64,000 nucleotides of DNA, taken from NCBI RefSeq assembly GCF_018130385.1, contig NZ_JAFCLU010000013.1, positions 1-64,000 on the forward strand, written 5' to 3'. The notes under the pieces are model-generated. The model was given only the letters and a program-made list of their open reading frames with translations. It was not told the DNA's origin and did no database searches. The position numbers were made by a program, and so were the translations under genes. Below are positions 53,767-64,000 of this stretch, piece by piece (positions within the stretch are counted from its first letter, which is position 1; every line of letters begins with the position of its first letter). Source of the stretch: Bradyrhizobium sp. AUGA SZCCT0283. GTDB taxonomy: Bacteria > Pseudomonadota > Alphaproteobacteria > Rhizobiales > Xanthobacteraceae.

Positions 53767-54738
53767 CTATCGGCGTTTGCCGCGCGCCGAGGTGCGGGTG
53801 ATCCTTATCCTGCCATGGGTCCGCGGCAGGAACTGCGCGCCGCGGGCGCTGAGGAACTCCAGCATGGCGCGTGCCGGCGGCAGCAAAATCTTGTCCTTCC
53901 GGGAAAGGACGAACCATTGCCTGATGACGGGAAGGCCAACCACGTCGAGCGTGACCAGCCGCCGCTCGTCGAGCTCGGTGGCGACGGTGTGCGCCGAAAT
54001 GAATGCAATTCCGAGACCCGCGATCACAGCCTGCTTGATCGTCTCGTTGCTGCTCATTGCCATGCCAATTTTCGGCCGGATTCCAGCCGTTTCGAACAGC
54101 TGCTCCATTAGGCCGCGCGTGCCGGAACCTGGTTCGCGCGTCAGGAATGTTTCGTCAGCAAGGTCGCTCAGCGGGATGCGGGATTTTCGCACCAGGCGAT
54201 GGCTTGTCGGCGCGATGATGACATGGGGATGATCGCCGATGGGGTGAACGTCCATGTCGATGTCGGCTGGTGGGCGGCCCATGATCGCGAAATCGAGATC
54301 ATAGCCGCGTAGCGCGGTGCCGATCTCCTGCCGGTTTCCGATCGAGAGTGTGACATCGATGTTCGGATGGCGTTTCGAAAATCCGGAGATCATGAACGGC
54401 ACGAAATATTTCGCGGTGCTGACGGCGCCGATCGAGATGCGGCCCGCGGTCTTTCCCGCCATCATCTCGAGCGAGGTCTCACAGTCCGCAATCGCCGCTT
54501 CGATACGCTCGGAGAGCGAGAGCACCTCTCGCCCGGCATCGGTCAACAGCATCCCGTCACTGGTGCGCTGAATCAGGGGCAGACCTGCAAGCTCCTGCAG
54601 ATTGCGGATCTGCAGCGTGACCGCCGGCTGCGTGAGATGCAGATGTTTGGCGGCGGCAGTCACCGAGCGGTCCTTGTGAACCGCGGCGAGCGCGCGCAGC
54701 TGGCGAATGGTCAATTCCCGCGGAAACCTGCCTGCCAT
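53767..54738 (-). CDS. cbbR: LysR-family regulator of the Calvin cycle operon, CbbR
   Basis: 323-aa LysR-type activator. Helix-turn-helix at about residues 5-65 (ELTIRQLRALAAVHKDRSVT, AAAKHLHLTQPAVTLQIRNL), then an effector domain with ISIGAVSTAKYFVPFMISGF and REPGSGTRGLMEQLFETAGI, matching known CbbR proteins. ATG 54738 has GGAT 7 nt upstream; the frame also continues to a TTG at 54750. It is divergent from cbbF, the classic position, and would sense ribulose bisphosphate, phosphoenolpyruvate or similar metabolites. Confidence 0.93.
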   Translation of the reverse strand: MAGRFPRELTIRQLRALAAVHKDRSVTAAAKHLHLTQPAVTLQIRNLQELAGLPLIQRTSDGMLLTDAGREVLSLSERIEAAIADCETSLEMMAGKTAGRISIGAVSTAKYFVPFMISGFSKRHPNIDVTLSIGNRQEIGTALRGYDLDFAIMGRPPADIDMDVHPIGDHPHVIIAPTSHRLVRKSRIPLSDLADETFLTREPGSGTRGLMEQLFETAGIRPKIGMAMSSNETIKQAVIAGLGIAFISAHTVATELDERRLVTLDVVGLPVIRQWFVLSRKDKILLPPARAMLEFLSARGAQFLPRTHGRIRITRTSARGKRR

Positions 54739-54888
54739 GGGTTCATCCAATATAAGAAAAACTTTGCCAAAGCCAAAGATAAGAAAATTTCACTAATTTT
54801 GCAAACTGGGTTGTTGTTAGGCGGCGGCGTGCCGAACGGCATGACGCGTTGGAGTGGCTCCGAAGAGGGCGCCAATCGGGGAACGGCC
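54739..54888. promoter_or_regulatory. cbbR-cbbF divergent control region
   Basis: 150 bp between the two start codons. An AT-rich block at 54751-54805 contains ATAAGAAAA twice (54752-54760 and 54779-54787, 27 bp apart) and several T-N11-A arrangements, as expected for CbbR sites that overlap the cbbR promoter. No base-level operator is claimed. Confidence 0.5.
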
Positions 54889-55926
54889 ATGGACGCACGT
54901 ACAACCTTATGCTCGCATCTCGATCATGCTGGGTCGGAGACGCCGACCGGTCCCGCCGTGGCCGCCGTGATCGAGGCGATTGCCGCCGCGGCGATCGACC
55001 TTTCCGATCTCATCGCCGACGGACCGCTGGCCGGCATTACCGGACGAACCCGTGGCGTCAATTCCGATGGCGACCATCAGAAGGATATCGACCTCGCCGC
55101 CGACGCGATGATGCGTGCGGCGCTACGTGCCGCCCCGGTCGCTGCCGTCCTGTCCGAGGAAATGGATCTGCCCGAAGTGCTCAATGCCGAGGCGTCGCTC
55201 TGCGTCGCCATCGACCCGCTCGACGGATCGGCCAACCTTGAAAACAACATCTCGGTCGGAACCATCTTTTCGATTCGTTCGCGCGGCAACGATCTTATCT
55301 CCACCTTCTTCGAACCTGGGACGGCGCAGTGCGCCGCAGGTTTCGTGGTCTATGGCCCTCAGACCACGCTGGTTCTGGCGTTCGACGAGCGTGTCGACAT
55401 CTTCATTCTGGACCGGCGGTCCCGGGAGTTCCTGCTGATCGCGCCTCGCGTGACGATCGCGTCCGACACGCCTGAATTCGCCATCAACGCGTCGAACCGG
55501 CGGCACTGGCATGGGCCGGTGCGGACCTATATCGACGAATGCCTCGCCGGCACGAGCGGCAACGGTTCGGCCGATTTCAATATGCGCTGGATCGGGTCGC
55601 TGGTCGCGGAGTCGCTTCGTATTCTCGTCCGTGGCGGCGTGTTCCTGTACCCGGCGGACGCGCGTCCGGGATATCGCGACGGACGTCTCCGTCTGCTTTA
55701 CGAAGCGCATCCGATGGCCCTCGTGATGGAGTGGGCGGGCGGGGCGGCGACCACCGGCCGCCGGCGCATTCTCGAACTTTCGGCGAAAACACCACACCAG
55801 CGGGTGCCGCTGATCATGGGATCGACGCGCGGCGTTCGCGACGTTGCCGCCATTCACGAAGGTATCGAACCGATGTTCGACAATAGCGACGCGCCGCTGT
55901 TCGCGCGGCGTGGCCTGTTTCTCTGA
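54889..55926 (+). CDS. cbbF: Fructose-1,6-bisphosphatase class I, CbbF
   Basis: 345-aa Calvin cycle phosphatase acting on fructose 1,6- (and in many bacteria sedoheptulose 1,7-) bisphosphate. The metal-binding AIDPLDGSANLENNISVG (about residues 104-121), VLSEEMDLPE upstream of it and RILVRGGVFLYPAD, RLRLLYEAHPMALVMEWAGG near the C-terminus are the class I marks. I start at ATG 54889 with GGGGAA upstream; ATG 54841 is in frame but adds a non-conserved leader. It is the first gene of the cbb operon. Confidence 0.94.
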   Translation: MDARTTLCSHLDHAGSETPTGPAVAAVIEAIAAAAIDLSDLIADGPLAGITGRTRGVNSDGDHQKDIDLAADAMMRAALRAAPVAAVLSEEMDLPEVLNAEASLCVAIDPLDGSANLENNISVGTIFSIRSRGNDLISTFFEPGTAQCAAGFVVYGPQTTLVLAFDERVDIFILDRRSREFLLIAPRVTIASDTPEFAINASNRRHWHGPVRTYIDECLAGTSGNGSADFNMRWIGSLVAESLRILVRGGVFLYPADARPGYRDGRLRLLYEAHPMALVMEWAGGAATTGRRRILELSAKTPHQRVPLIMGSTRGVRDVAAIHEGIEPMFDNSDAPLFARRGLFL

Positions 55927-55939
55927 CCGGAAAGAGCAG

Positions 55940-56815
55940 ATGTCGCGCAGCTATCCCATCATATCGATTACCGGATCATCCGGTGCCGGCACGACCTCGG
56001 TGAAGAGGACGTTCGAAAACATCTTCCGCCGCGAAAACGTCGCGGCCGCCTATGTCGAGGGCGACGCGTTCCACCGCTACAACCGCCTTGAGATGCGTAC
56101 AAAAATGGCTGAGGAGGCCGAGCGCGGCAACAAGCATTTCAGCCATTTCAGCCCGGAAACAAACCTGTTCGAGGAACTGGAGAAATTATTCCGCGACTAC
56201 GGCGAGTCCGGGACCGGAACCGTCAGGCACTATGTGCACGATCATGAAGAGGCCAGGCTCTATGGCGCAGATCCGGGCACATTCACCGAATGGACGCCGT
56301 TGCCCGAAAAGTCGGATCTGTTGTTCTATGAAGGTCTGCATGGCGCTGTCGTGACCGACAAGGTGAATATCGCGCAGCATGCCGATCTCAAGATCGGCGT
56401 CGTTCCCGTGATCAATCTGGAGTGGATCCAGAAGCTGCATCGCGACCGCAGCGACCGCGGCTACACCGCCGAGGCGGTGACCGATACCATCCTGCGGCGG
56501 ATGCCGGACTACATAAATTACATCTGCCCGCAATTCACCGAAACCGACATCAACTTCCAGCGCGTGCCGACGGTCGACACGTCGAACCCGTTCATTGCGC
56601 GCTGGATACCGACGCCAGACGAATCGATGGTGGTGATCCGGCTCAAAAATCCGCGCGGCATCGATTTTCCCTACCTGCTGTCGATGATTCCGAACAGCTT
56701 CATGTCGCGAGCCAATTCGATCGTGATCCACGGCTCGAAGCTCGATCTCGCGATGCAGCTCATCCTCACCCCTCTGATCCTGCAACTGATGGAACGCAAG
56801 AGGCGCATGCTATGA
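55940..56815 (+). CDS. cbbP: Phosphoribulokinase
   Basis: 291-aa kinase making ribulose 1,5-bisphosphate. P-loop GSSGAGTTS (residues 12-20), [12 protein letters not shown] with catalytic Asp, [15 protein letters not shown] and LLFYEGLHG with the Walker-B-like Glu are typical of the proteobacterial class I enzyme, whose usual length is about 290. GGAAAG precedes the ATG at 55940; the frame is open from 55844. Its stop overlaps cbbT (ATGA). Confidence 0.96.
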   Translation: MSRSYPIISITGSSGAGTTSVKRTFENIFRRENVAAAYVEGDAFHRYNRLEMRTKMAEEAERGNKHFSHFSPETNLFEELEKLFRDYGESGTGTVRHYVHDHEEARLYGADPGTFTEWTPLPEKSDLLFYEGLHGAVVTDKVNIAQHADLKIGVVPVINLEWIQKLHRDRSDRGYTAEAVTDTILRRMPDYINYICPQFTETDINFQRVPTVDTSNPFIARWIPTPDESMVVIRLKNPRGIDFPYLLSMIPNSFMSRANSIVIHGSKLDLAMQLILTPLILQLMERKRRML

Positions 56816-58851
56816 CCGAATCCGCTCTGTCCCGTATCGCCACCCAGCCGGCCGTCTCGCATGCTGAAATGGCGAATGCGATCCGCTTTCTGGCCATCGA
56901 CGCCGTCGAAAACGCGAAGTCGGGCCATCCCGGCATGCCGATGGGGATGGCCGATGTCGCCACGGTGCTGTTTTCGCGCTTCCTCAAATTCGATGCCTCC
57001 GATCCGACGTGGCCGGACCGCGACCGGTTCATATTGTCGGCCGGCCACGGCTCGATGCTGCTGTATGCGTTGCTGCATCTGACCGGCTACGCGGGCGTGA
57101 CGACGGACGAGCTGAAGGCGTTCAGGCAGTGGGGATCGAAAACCCCAGGCCATCCGGAATACGGGCACACGCCCGGCGTGGAGACGACCACGGGGCCGCT
57201 GGGGCAGGGGATCGCTACTGCGGTCGGGATGGCGCTGGCGGAGCGCCTGATGAATGCGCGCTTCGGCGACGATCTTGTCGATCACTACACCTACGTGATC
57301 GCCGGCGACGGCTGCCTGATGGAGGGCATCAGCCAGGAGGCGATTTCGCTGGCGGGACATCTCAAGCTCGGCCGCTTGATCGTGCTGTATGACGACAATG
57401 AAATCTCGATCGATGGATCGACCTCACTGTCATGCTCGGACGACCAGATCGCGCGCTTCAAGGCGTCAGGCTGGTCGGCGATCCGGATCGATGGCCACGA
57501 CCCCGAGGCGGTTGCGGCGGCGATCCGACAGGCCCGGCACGACAGCCGGCCATCCCTGATAGCCTGCCGCACGGTAATCGGTTTCGGCGCGCCCAACCGT
57601 CAGGGGACGGAAAAGGCGCATGGCGCGCCGCTCGGTGCGGATGAAATCGAGAAGACGCGCGGCGCATTGGACTGGCCGCACGCGCCATTCCAGGTTCCAG
57701 ACGCCGTAGCCGATGTCTGGCGCGAAGTAGGTGCACAGGGATATGCGGCGCGGCGGGCGTGGATCGAGCGCAGCAGACGCCTCAGTTCGGCTGGCCGGTC
57801 GCCGTTCCACGACGCGCTGAATCGAAAGCTGCCCTGTGGATATGCCGACGTGATGGCGCAGATACGGACCCGGTTCGGTAGCGAACGGCCGAAAATCGCG
57901 ACTCGGCAGGCGTCGCAATTGGTGATCGACGTGATCGCGGAAGCGCTGCCCAATCTGCTGGGTGGCTCGGCCGACCTGACCCATTCGAACCTGACGCGCG
58001 CAAAGACGCAACAACCGGTGCGGCCCGATACGCTCGATGGCAGCTATATCCATTACGGCGTCCGCGAGCATGCCATGGCCGCTGCGATGAACGGCATCGC
58101 ATTGCATGGCGGCTTCATCCCATATGGCGGCACGTTTCTCAGCTTTGCCGATTACAGCCGCCCTGCGATCAGGCTGGCCGCGTTGATGGGGATCCGCGTC
58201 ATCCATGTGATGACGCATGATTCCATCGGACTGGGCGAAGACGGTCCGACGCATCAGCCGGTCGAGCATCTGGCGTCGCTGCGGGCGATACCGAATCTGC
58301 TGGTATTTCGCCCCGGCGACGCGGTCGAGACGGCGGAGGCGTGGGACTGCGCGTTGCGGGCAGATACCAATCCCTCGGTGCTGTGTCTGTCGCGACAGGC
58401 GCTCCAGACGTTCCGCGAAGAGACCAACGAAACCAACCTGGTCGCGTTCGGCGCCTACGTCGTCGTTGAACCGGAGGCCGGCCGCGACGTCACCTTGATC
58501 GCAACCGGCTCCGAAGTATCGATCGCGCTCGAGGCGGCAAGCCTGCTGGAGAAAGACAATGTCCGCGCCGCGGTCGTCTCGGCGCCGTGCTTTGAGCTGT
58601 TTCGCCGGCAATCCCGCGAATACCGCACCGCCGTTCTGGGACGCGTGCCGAGGGTCGGCGTCGAAGCCGCGATCGAGGGCGACTGGGCGCGCTGGCTTGG
58701 CGATGGCGGCGAATTCATCGGCATGACCGGCTTCGGCGCCTCGGCGCCGGCGGAAACGCTTTACCGCGAATTCGGCATCACCGCCGATGAGGTCGCAAAG
58801 GCCGCGCTGCGCTGCATCGCGCGCTCACGGATGGCGACGACCTACGCATGA
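56812..58851 (+). CDS. cbbT: Transketolase
   Basis: 679-aa thiamine-diphosphate enzyme of the Calvin cycle. The thiamine site is [18 protein letters not shown] through [42 protein letters not shown] and, in the pyrimidine domain, [19 protein letters not shown] and [16 protein letters not shown] are all present. Length is normal (650-680). The frame is open from 56422, but ATG 56812 overlaps the cbbP stop and starts the conserved region. Confidence 0.95.
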   Translation: MTESALSRIATQPAVSHAEMANAIRFLAIDAVENAKSGHPGMPMGMADVATVLFSRFLKFDASDPTWPDRDRFILSAGHGSMLLYALLHLTGYAGVTTDELKAFRQWGSKTPGHPEYGHTPGVETTTGPLGQGIATAVGMALAERLMNARFGDDLVDHYTYVIAGDGCLMEGISQEAISLAGHLKLGRLIVLYDDNEISIDGSTSLSCSDDQIARFKASGWSAIRIDGHDPEAVAAAIRQARHDSRPSLIACRTVIGFGAPNRQGTEKAHGAPLGADEIEKTRGALDWPHAPFQVPDAVADVWREVGAQGYAARRAWIERSRRLSSAGRSPFHDALNRKLPCGYADVMAQIRTRFGSERPKIATRQASQLVIDVIAEALPNLLGGSADLTHSNLTRAKTQQPVRPDTLDGSYIHYGVREHAMAAAMNGIALHGGFIPYGGTFLSFADYSRPAIRLAALMGIRVIHVMTHDSIGLGEDGPTHQPVEHLASLRAIPNLLVFRPGDAVETAEAWDCALRADTNPSVLCLSRQALQTFREETNETNLVAFGAYVVVEPEAGRDVTLIATGSEVSIALEAASLLEKDNVRAAVVSAPCFELFRRQSREYRTAVLGRVPRVGVEAAIEGDWARWLGDGGEFIGMTGFGASAPAETLYREFGITADEVAKAALRCIARSRMATTYA

Positions 58852-58885
58852 CACCCATACGCCGATCAACGACACGGAGGCTCCG

Positions 58886-61487
<2,602 letters not shown>

Positions 61488-61499
61488 GGAGTGGAAATC

Positions 61500-61919
61500 A
61501 TGCGCATTACCCAAGGCTGCTTCTCGTTCCTGCCCGACCTCACCGACGAGCAGATTTCCCGCCAGGTCCAGTACTGCCTGGAGCAGGGCTGGGCGGTGAA
61601 CATCGAGTTCACCGACGACCCGCATCCCCGCAACAATTTCTGGGAAATGTGGGGACTGCCGATGTTCGATCTCCGCGACGCCGCCGGCGTGATGATGGAG
61701 CTGAACGAATGCCGCAAGGTGTATGGTAACAGCTACATCCGGCTGTCGGCGTTCGATTCCAGTCACGGCTGGGAATCGGTGCGGCTGTCCTTCATCGTCA
61801 ACCGGCCGAAGGAGGAGCCCGGCTTCCGCCTTGATCGGCATGAAGTGGCCGGCCGCAACATCCGCTACACGACCAGCTCATACGCCGCCGATCGTCCGGA
61901 GGGCCGGCGCTACGGCTAG
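61500..61919 (+). CDS. cbbS: RuBisCO small subunit, form IC
   Basis: 139-aa small chain: [60 protein letters not shown] and a C-terminal extension ([20 protein letters not shown]) forming the beta-hairpin barrel typical of red-type enzymes. AAGGAG is 8 nt before ATG 61500. It lies 12 nt after cbbL and is followed by a strong stem-loop. Confidence 0.96.
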   Translation: MRITQGCFSFLPDLTDEQISRQVQYCLEQGWAVNIEFTDDPHPRNNFWEMWGLPMFDLRDAAGVMMELNECRKVYGNSYIRLSAFDSSHGWESVRLSFIVNRPKEEPGFRLDRHEVAGRNIRYTTSSYAADRPEGRRYG

Positions 61920-61981
61920 GCACGCGTTCGGTCCGGCAGACGCGTTCTCCCTGAACGTGCCTGCGTCCGCCGGATGCACTG

Positions 61982-62017
61982 CTCCGTCGCTGCCGAAGCG
62001 GCGACGGAGACTTTTCC
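61982..62017 (+). terminator. Stem-loop after cbbS
   Basis: A 12-bp stem (outer arms CTCCGTCGC at 61982-61990 and GCGACGGAG at 62001-62009, continued by one G-T and two more pairs) closed by a CGAA tetraloop, followed by ACTTTTCC. It looks like a partial terminator or processing site that would keep cbbLS message above cbbX message. Confidence 0.6.
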
Positions 62018-62052
62018 GAAACGACGCGTGCAGCGCATTTGAGGTTTAGCAG

Positions 62053-62967
62053 ATGGACCTGGATATCGCCCCCATGACTGATGCGGTCAACCTGCGCGAC
62101 GAACTCGAAGCCGTCGGCATCGAGGAGATTCTCTCGCAGCTCGACCGCGAGCTGATCGGCTTGAGGCCGGTAAAGACGCGTATCCGCGAGATTGCATCGC
62201 TGCTTCTGATCGAACGCATCCGCAAGCGTATGGGGCTGGCGTCGGAGGCGCCGACGCTGCACATGTCGTTTACGGGAAATCCCGGCACCGGAAAGACGAC
62301 GGTGGCGCTGCGGATCGCCAGCATCCTGCACAGGCTCGGTTTCGTGCGCCGCGGCCAGGTAGTGTCGGTGACGCGCGACGAACTGGTTGGGCAATATATC
62401 GGTCACACCGCGCCAAAGACCAAGGAGATCCTGAAGAAGGCGATGGGCGGCGTGCTGTTCATCGACGAGGCCTACTATCTGCACCGGCCCGACAACGAAC
62501 GCGACTATGGCCAGGAGGCGATCGAGATCCTGCTGCAGGTGATGGAATCGCAGCGCGAGGACCTGGTCGTGATCCTCGCCGGATATGGCGACCGCATGGA
62601 CAAGTTTTTCGCGAGCAATCCCGGCTTCCGCTCGCGGATCGCGCACCATATCGACTTTCCGGATTATGCCGACGATGAGTTGCTCGCCATCGCAGAGCTG
62701 ATGCTGCGCGACATGAACTACGGATTCACCTCAGATGCGCGTGCGGAGTTCGTTCGCTATATCGCATTGCGCAAGACTCAGCCGTTGTTCTCCAACGCGC
62801 GCTCGATCCGCAACGCGTTGGATCGTCTGCGGCTGCGCCAGGCCAATCGCCTTGTCGCTGGTCTCGATCGTGTCCTGACAGCGGACGATATCAGGTCGAT
62901 CGAGGCTTCCGACGTGCTGGCCAGCCGCGTGTTCGGGAAGGGTGGAAAATCCGCCGAAGCGGGCTAG
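62053..62967 (+). CDS. cbbX: Red-type RuBisCO activase CbbX
   Basis: 304-aa AAA+ ATPase that removes inhibitory sugar phosphates from red-type RuBisCO by pulling on the large-subunit C-terminus. Walker [10 protein letters not shown] (Lys81), pore-loop region with [20 protein letters not shown], Walker [13 protein letters not shown], and the arginine-finger side [20 protein letters not shown]. It is separated from cbbS by 133 bp containing the stem-loop. It completes the operon in the usual cbbLSX order. Confidence 0.96.
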   Translation: MDLDIAPMTDAVNLRDELEAVGIEEILSQLDRELIGLRPVKTRIREIASLLLIERIRKRMGLASEAPTLHMSFTGNPGTGKTTVALRIASILHRLGFVRRGQVVSVTRDELVGQYIGHTAPKTKEILKKAMGGVLFIDEAYYLHRPDNERDYGQEAIEILLQVMESQREDLVVILAGYGDRMDKFFASNPGFRSRIAHHIDFPDYADDELLAIAELMLRDMNYGFTSDARAEFVRYIALRKTQPLFSNARSIRNALDRLRLRQANRLVAGLDRVLTADDIRSIEASDVLASRVFGKGGKSAEAG

Positions 62968-62976
62968 CGTCGGGAA

Positions 62977-63010
62977 GGGCGGCCAACCATTGTTCGCCGC
63001 CCCTTTATTA
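62977..63010 (+). terminator. Terminator of the cbb operon
   Basis: Arms GGGCGGC (62977-62983) and GCCGCCC (62996-63002) with a 12-nt loop, followed by CTTTATTA, 9 nt after the cbbX stop. It lies between convergent genes and may serve both. Confidence 0.65.
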
Positions 63011-63032
63011 CTCCTGGCAGCCAGTGCTGGAG

Positions 63033-63296
63033 CTACTTGCCTTTGGTATCGACCTTCTGCTTTTCGTCCTCGTTCATTTTCTTCACCACCGGATCGCGAC
63101 TGGCTTCGCCGGTGGTCTGAGTGGTGGTGGCCGGCGGGCTTTCGTTTGGAAGGGAGGTTTGCCCGGGCGGTGTCGTCGCCGGCCGCGTTGCGGTCGCGCT
63201 CGGCGGCGACGTGGTTTGAGCGATCGCCGCCTGAGCATTCAATAGAAGCACACTCGACAGTAGCGACACCGCGAGCGCCGTTGAGCTGGGTTTCAT
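63033..63296 (-). CDS. Small exported Pro/Thr-rich protein, function unknown
   Basis: 87-aa product with a signal peptide ([20 protein letters not shown], cleavage near AIA, residue 26). A Pro/Thr/Ser-rich linker follows ([20 protein letters not shown]) and a charged Lys/Asp/Glu tail. AGAGGAG lies 9 nt before the ATG. Low complexity prevents assignment. It may be co-transcribed from the molybdenum hydroxylase gene, whose stop lies 54 nt upstream of its start. Confidence 0.6.
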   Translation of the reverse strand: MKPSSTALAVSLLSSVLLLNAQAAIAQTTSPPSATATRPATTPPGQTSLPNESPPATTTQTTGEASRDPVVKKMNEDEKQKVDTKGK

Positions 63297-63350
63297 CGGT
63301 CTGAACTCCTCTCAGACCAAGGAAACGGCCCGTTCGGTCCAACGTTCCCG

Positions 63351-64000
63351 TTACGCCTCCAATTGCTTGCCGATCGGCAGTGCGCGGATACGCTTGCCAG
63401 TCGCGGCGAATATCGCGTTGATCAGCGCCGGTGCAAAGGGTGGCACGCCCGGCTCGCCGACGCCGCTGGGCGGCGTGTCGGAGCCGGGAGGTACGATGTA
63501 GACGTTGGTTACGGCCGGAGACTCGTCGATCCGGATCACCCGGAAATCGTCGAAATTGCTCTGTTGCACCTTGCCGTCCTTGAAGGTGATCGCGCCATGT
63601 TTGGCGAGGCTCATGCCCATGATCGCGGCACCCTCGATCTGCGACTGGATCCGCTCCGGATTGACGTAGGTTCCGCAATCTATGGCGGTATCGACCCGCG
63701 GCACGGTGAGCTTGCCCTTGTCGTCAACCGCCACCTCGACGATGGTCGCGATATAGCTGACGAAGCTGCGATGCGCGGCGATGCCGAGCCCGTGACCCTT
63801 GGGGACGGACCGGCCCCAGCCACCCTTGTCCGCGACCAGCTCGACGACCTTGCGAAGACGCGCGGTATCGATCGGATAGCTGTCATAGGGTTCGCCATAG
63901 TTCCAGAGGTCTTTCACCGAATCGAGCTTGACGATCCGGGGCGAGCCGATCAGTTCCAGCAGCATATCCTTTTGGTCGCGTTTGGTGGCATGGGCGATTT
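63351..64000 (-). CDS. Molybdenum hydroxylase large subunit (isoquinoline 1-oxidoreductase beta/IorB-like), C-terminal part
   Basis: The last 216 or so residues of a xanthine dehydrogenase/aldehyde oxidase-family molybdopterin-binding subunit; the frame stays open through the window edge ([12 protein letters not shown] precedes the first internal ATG at 63965). Visible are [40 protein letters not shown] and [20 protein letters not shown], whose Glu is the catalytic base of the family. The sequence is closest to periplasmic IorB-type proteins that oxidise N-heterocycles or aldehydes. The partner iron-sulfur subunit is expected beyond the edge. Confidence 0.88.
   Translation of the reverse strand, partial: IAHATKRDQKDMLLELIGSPRIVKLDSVKDLWNYGEPYDSYPIDTARLRKVVELVADKGGWGRSVPKGHGLGIAAHRSFVSYIATIVEVAVDDKGKLTVPRVDTAIDCGTYVNPERIQSQIEGAAIMGMSLAKHGAITFKDGKVQQSNFDDFRVIRIDESPAVTNVYIVPPGSDTPPSGVGEPGVPPFAPALINAIFAATGKRIRALPIGKQLEA

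Overview
The window reads as a chromosomal segment of an alphaproteobacterium, most likely Bradyrhizobium or a close relative. This is judged from the GC-rich DNA, the form IC (red-type) cbbR-cbbFPTALSX cluster, the rare-earth-dependent xoxF methanol oxidation cluster, the ChvE/Ggu sugar transporter, and interspersed palindromic repeats of a kind I associate with Bradyrhizobiaceae. No tRNA, rRNA, CRISPR array, integrase or transposase was seen. Genes are densely packed and many junctions are 4-nt ATGA overlaps.

Bases 1-14400 are a sugar region. garD (galactarate dehydratase, minus strand) faces a plus-strand operon: a YtfQ/YtfR/YtfT/YjfF galactofuranose-type ABC importer, a GntR/FadR regulator, and an oxidative galactose/arabinose route (Gfo/Idh/MocA sugar 1-dehydrogenase, aldose epimerase, SMP-30 lactonase). 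A second importer, ChvE-GguA-GguB, follows. A PPOX flavoprotein fragment (about 14409-14690) is a gene remnant. Bases 14737-22665 hold a LysR regulator divergent from an amidase gene, and a complete dipeptide/oligopeptide-type ABC importer.

Bases 22850-49120 are a lanthanide-dependent methylotrophy region. It has a stand-alone 26-aa pqqA, small exported proteins, a taurine/nitrate-type ABC importer, and a set of quinoprotein-associated periplasmic genes: SoxYZ-like fusion carrier, zinc metallohydrolase, MoxJ-like binding protein and CxxxCW protein. A Lut-like ABC set follows (binding protein, beta-propeller, ATPase, ABC-2 permease, exported protein), then S-formylglutathione hydrolase, a NarL-type two-component system, a TonB receptor, an AraC/XylS-type regulator, xoxF, a methanol-associated cytochrome c, glutathione-dependent formaldehyde dehydrogenase and Gfa. 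Together they oxidise methanol to formaldehyde to S-hydroxymethylglutathione to formate. A pair of 15-bp direct repeats with 21-bp periodicity occurs upstream of both pqqA and xoxF, 21 kb apart, and is the most notable new observation.

Bases 49120-53766 hold a gene-free stretch with palindromes, a fumarylacetoacetate-hydrolase-family gene, an oxidoreductase, an interspersed repeat, and a frameshifted branched-chain-type binding protein. Bases 53767-62967 are the Calvin cycle cluster: divergent cbbR, then cbbF, cbbP, cbbT, cbbA, cbbL, cbbS, cbbX. CO2 from methanol or formate oxidation could be refixed by it. The window ends with a small exported protein and the C-terminal part of a molybdenum hydroxylase large subunit running off the edge.
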